In this document: positions 61,820 through 64,000 of the stretch, one piece after another
Layout: every line of letters begins with the position of its first letter
How positions within the stretch are numbered: the stretch's first letter is position 1
From: Paraburkholderia phosphatilytica
GTDB lineage: Bacteria > Pseudomonadota > Gammaproteobacteria > Burkholderiales > Burkholderiaceae
Reading direction: 5' to 3'
Assembly: GCF_003443895.1 (NCBI RefSeq)
Contig: NZ_QQOA01000029.1
Coordinates: 35,019 to 99,018, forward strand
DNA: 64,000 nucleotides
Translations under genes and position numbers: made by a program
Notes under the pieces: generated by a model
The model's input: the letters and a program-made list of their open reading frames with translations, nothing else
Database searches by the model: none
What the model was told of the DNA's origin: nothing

Positions 61820-62318
61820 TCTATTTGGTACGACGGCGCCTACGCCTTCAGATCCAAGACTTGTCGCTTCTCTGCGGACAGCAATCGAGAATTAACGCCA
61901 ATTTGCTCAAAAAATCGCGAAGATGGTGCACCTCAAGACGATGGGTGGCGACGACGACTCAGTCATTGAATACCGTCAAGCATTCTCCAACGCGGTCCTG
62001 ACAAAGCTACCCAATGCCACGACCACCATCAGAGAGACTGACTGGGTGGGAGTCACATGCTGGCCGCGGAGGCGAATCCCACAAGGGATTCCCGATTCAA
62101 CGATGTGCGGCTACCCCCAGATATACCCCCTGCGGATGTCGGAACAAAATGGATCGAGAGACCCGCGAGAAAATACTGTCTGCATCTCTCTAGACACTAT
62201 GACTCCCGTGAGGCATTGGCTGGCCTGCCGTGAGAAATCAAACGCGGGTTAGCATTGCTGTCAGAGCCGCACGGTGCGGACAGGGCCGCACCCGGTGATT
62301 TCGAGCACGGAGGCCAGC
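61820..62318. other. Non-coding stretch between the integrase and the IS110 element
   Basis: About 500 bases of mixed composition with no supported gene. The right part (from about 62200) is probably the left end of the IS110 element, where IS110-type elements can encode a bridge RNA. The segment with GCCGCACGGTGCGG and the nearby GGGCCGCACCCGG can fold into small stems. Confidence 0.45.
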
Positions 62319-63700
62319 ATGGAACACGATAGCACTACGCTGTACGTCGGTCTCGATGTACACAAGGAATCGATCACGGTCGCGTATGGGCCTGGTTCGG
62401 GTGAAGTCGAACTGCTGGGCAAGACCGGCACGACGCCGGCGGATATTGATCGCCTGTGCAGGCGCCTTCAGTCAAAAGCGCGGCACATCAGCGTCGTTTA
62501 CGAGGCTGGTCCATGCGGCTACGGGCTTTACCGGCAGCTTGTGCAGAAGGGATTCGTGTGCATGGTGTGCGCGCCATCGCTGATTCCGAAAAAGCCGGGC
62601 GAGCGGGTCAAGACTGACCGGCGTGATGCGATCAAGCTGGTGCGATCGCTGCGCGCCGGTGACCTCTCAGCGGTGTACGTGCCGAGCGTGGACGACGAAG
62701 CGTTCCGCGATCTGGCGCGCACGTGGGTCAGCGCCAAAGACGACCTGAAGCGCGCGCGGCAACGGGTGAAGGCCTTTCTGCTCTCGCATGGGGTGCGCTA
62801 TACCGGCCGTGCCGACTGGGGACCGGCGCACCGGCGCTGGGTGAGCGCGTTTGCCTTCGAGAGCGCCTGGCAGCAAATGGCGTTCGAGGAGCAGCGGCGC
62901 GCGATCGAGGACCGCCTCGCACAATGCGCGCGTCTGGAAGCGGCGTTGCGCGAGGCGGTTACCAACTGGCGCTTCTATCCGGTCGTGCTGGCCCTGCAGA
63001 CGATGCGTGGCGTGCAGTTCACCACGGCCGTTGGCGTGCTCGCTGAACTTGGCGACCTGTCACGCTTTGCCCATCCGCGTCAGCTGATGGCCTAGCTGGG
63101 CCTGACGCCTTCGGAACACTCTTCGGGCGAGAAGCGTCGCCAGGGTAGCATCACGAAGAACGGCAACAGCTACGCGAGGAAGCTGCTTGTTGAGGCAGCC
63201 TGGAGCTACCAGCATCCGGCGCGCGTGAGCCCCGAGATCCAGCGCCGCCATGAGGGCATCCCGAAACCGATTGTGGACCGCGCCTGGGATGCACAGGTGC
63301 GCTTATGCCGGCGCTACCGCAAGCTCGTCGCGCGCGGCAAGCAGAAGAACATCGCGGTGGTTGCGGTCGCCCGCGAGCTCTCCGGCTTCATCTGGGACAT
63401 CAGTCAGCTCGCGCTGTCGCTCGCCGTGCCGCGCGGGGCACTCACCGCATGACGCAGCATCACCCCGATCACCCGTGGCACCCTGACGACAGAAGGAGTT
63501 TCCTGAAGGCGGTGTAGCCCGGCACACGAGTAACCCGCGAGCGGACTACGCAACGGATTGCATCCGACTTGCGACTCTAGATAGCGGCAGGCTCATTGGG
63601 CGGACTTCTGTAATGCGGTACCCAACCCGCGGATATCAGTTTGATCCACCGTCGAGACGTACTGCTACGCCGCCCTCAGGAAATTCCAGCAACATGAACC
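62150..63700 (+). mobile_element. IS110-type insertion sequence (approximate limits)
   Basis: The element contains the broken transposase and non-coding flanks on both sides. Its ends cannot be fixed by eye because IS110 elements have short or no terminal inverted repeats. The limits given are approximate. A bridge RNA may lie in the left flank (about 62150-62318) or, if this is an IS1111-type member, in the right flank (63453-63700). Confidence 0.55.
62319..63452 (+). pseudogene. IS110-family transposase interrupted by one amber codon
   Basis: A frame that would encode about 377 residues if not stopped at TAG 63093-63095. The N-terminal RuvC-like DEDD domain is intact (TLYVGLDVHKESITVAYGPG, KTDRRDAIKLVRSLRAGDL). 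The C-terminal Transposase_20 part is in the same frame after the stop: LGLTPSEHSSGEKRRQGS and ITKNGNSYARKLLVEAAWSY. The stop replaces the Tyr expected in MAYLGLTPSEHSSG, a one-base TAC-to-TAG change, and it precedes the catalytic serine motif. The element is probably inactive unless read through. CACGGAGG before the ATG at 62319 fixes the start. Confidence 0.9.
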
Positions 63701-63755
63701 CGAGCAACCGAAAAACCATCCCGATTGACACCGGGAGTCATATCAGTCCATCGCG
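63453..63755. other. Non-coding stretch between two insertion sequences
   Basis: About 300 bases without a supported gene. The first part belongs to the right end of the IS110 element. The last part likely includes the end of the IS630-type element that starts at 63756. Confidence 0.45.
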
Positions 63756-64000
63756 TCATTGAAATGGCACCGGGCGAATTCGCCGCGATGGATCGTTGTA
63801 CTTCCATTTGATCGGTTTCGGATTCTTGTTGTGCTCACGGATATAGCGCATCAGTTTGCGATCCAGATCCTTAACGGTGGTGAAGACGCCTCGCGCGATT
63901 ACGCCGCGCTGGATACGCGCGAACCAGTTTTCCACCTGATTTAGCCAGGAGGTATAGGTCGGTGTGTAATGCAGCCGCACGTTGCAGTGTTGCTGCAGAA
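63756..64000 (-). CDS. IS630-family transposase, C-terminal fragment (cut by window edge)
   Basis: The frame is open to the right edge and shows the end of an IS630-type DDE transposase. LHYTPTYTSWLNQVENWFAR contains the third catalytic acidic residue (Glu), and the tail reads KDLDRKLMRYIREHNKNPKP. The start lies outside the window, so I cannot tell if it is complete. It supports an insertion-sequence-rich island end. Confidence 0.85.
   Translation of the reverse strand, partial: LQQHCNVRLHYTPTYTSWLNQVENWFARIQRGVIARGVFTTVKDLDRKLMRYIREHNKNPKPIKWKYNDPSRRIRPVPFQ

Noticed and set aside
61923..62252. A 109-codon frame between the integrase and the IS110 element
   Set aside because: No recognisable domain, no ribosome-binding site, and it overlaps the presumed left end of the insertion sequence.
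1..64000. tRNA or rRNA genes
   Set aside because: Scanning the intergenic regions showed no T-loop (GTTCRANYC) with a matching acceptor stem and no rRNA-like stretches.

Overview
The window is GC-rich (about 65-68% by eye), densely coded DNA from a betaproteobacterium, most likely Burkholderia or Paraburkholderia. The evidence is the codon use, a DUF4148 protein, a MmsR-type valine operon, a GbdR-like regulator beside choline/betaine ABC genes, a YqjI/YqjH-type pair and a NasT/NasS nitrate cluster. It reads as chromosome backbone up to about 60.4 kb. A lower-GC mobile region then runs to the right edge. I found no rRNA, tRNA or CRISPR.

Layout. 0-9.2 kb: a cut-off C45 acyltransferase with an RpiR-type regulator, a glycogen-debranching-like glycosidase, citrate synthase (gltA), a solitary MreB paralogue and small unknown genes. 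9.5-16.7 kb: an EmrB-type exporter; a deletion scar in which cyoA runs into a broken cyoB joined to the 3' end of a glycosyltransferase gene; then an apparent operon of a PadR/YqjI-like metal regulator, a ferric-siderophore reductase and an MFS transporter, behind a promoter that carries two perfect palindromes. 16.8-22.7 kb: a stressosome operon (RsbR, RsbS, RsbT, an RsbT-RsbX fusion, an RsbT-histidine kinase chimera and a REC-kinase-REC hybrid). 23-24.3 kb: a cardiolipin synthase-like protein. 24.3-33 kb: a complete valine/isobutyrate catabolic operon with a divergent AraC regulator.

33-43.8 kb: NfeD and slipin, a heptanucleotide tandem repeat, a DUF4148 protein, a purine permease, cytochrome b561, an AcoR-type sigma-54 activator, a ferredoxin and small genes. 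43.9-51.5 kb: assimilatory nitrate/nitrite reduction (nirB, nirD, nasA, nasT, nasS) behind a sigma-54 promoter and a leader with ANTAR-type hexaloop hairpins. 51.6-54.9 kb: a GbdR-like regulator and two betaine/choline ABC components. 55.5-60.6 kb: FMN reductase, amidase, CDP-diacylglycerol diphosphatase and a fatty-acid desaturase. 60.4-64 kb: a tyrosine integrase that starts inside the 3' end of the desaturase frame, an IS110 element broken by an amber codon, and a partial IS630 transposase.

How the genes work together. Three local circuits are readable from sequence. First, sigma-54 plus NasS/NasT RNA antitermination probably controls nitrate assimilation. Second, a metal-sensing PadR repressor probably controls its own operon with the ferric reductase. 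Third, the stressosome has no sigma-B partner here, and its output probably goes to two histidine kinases.
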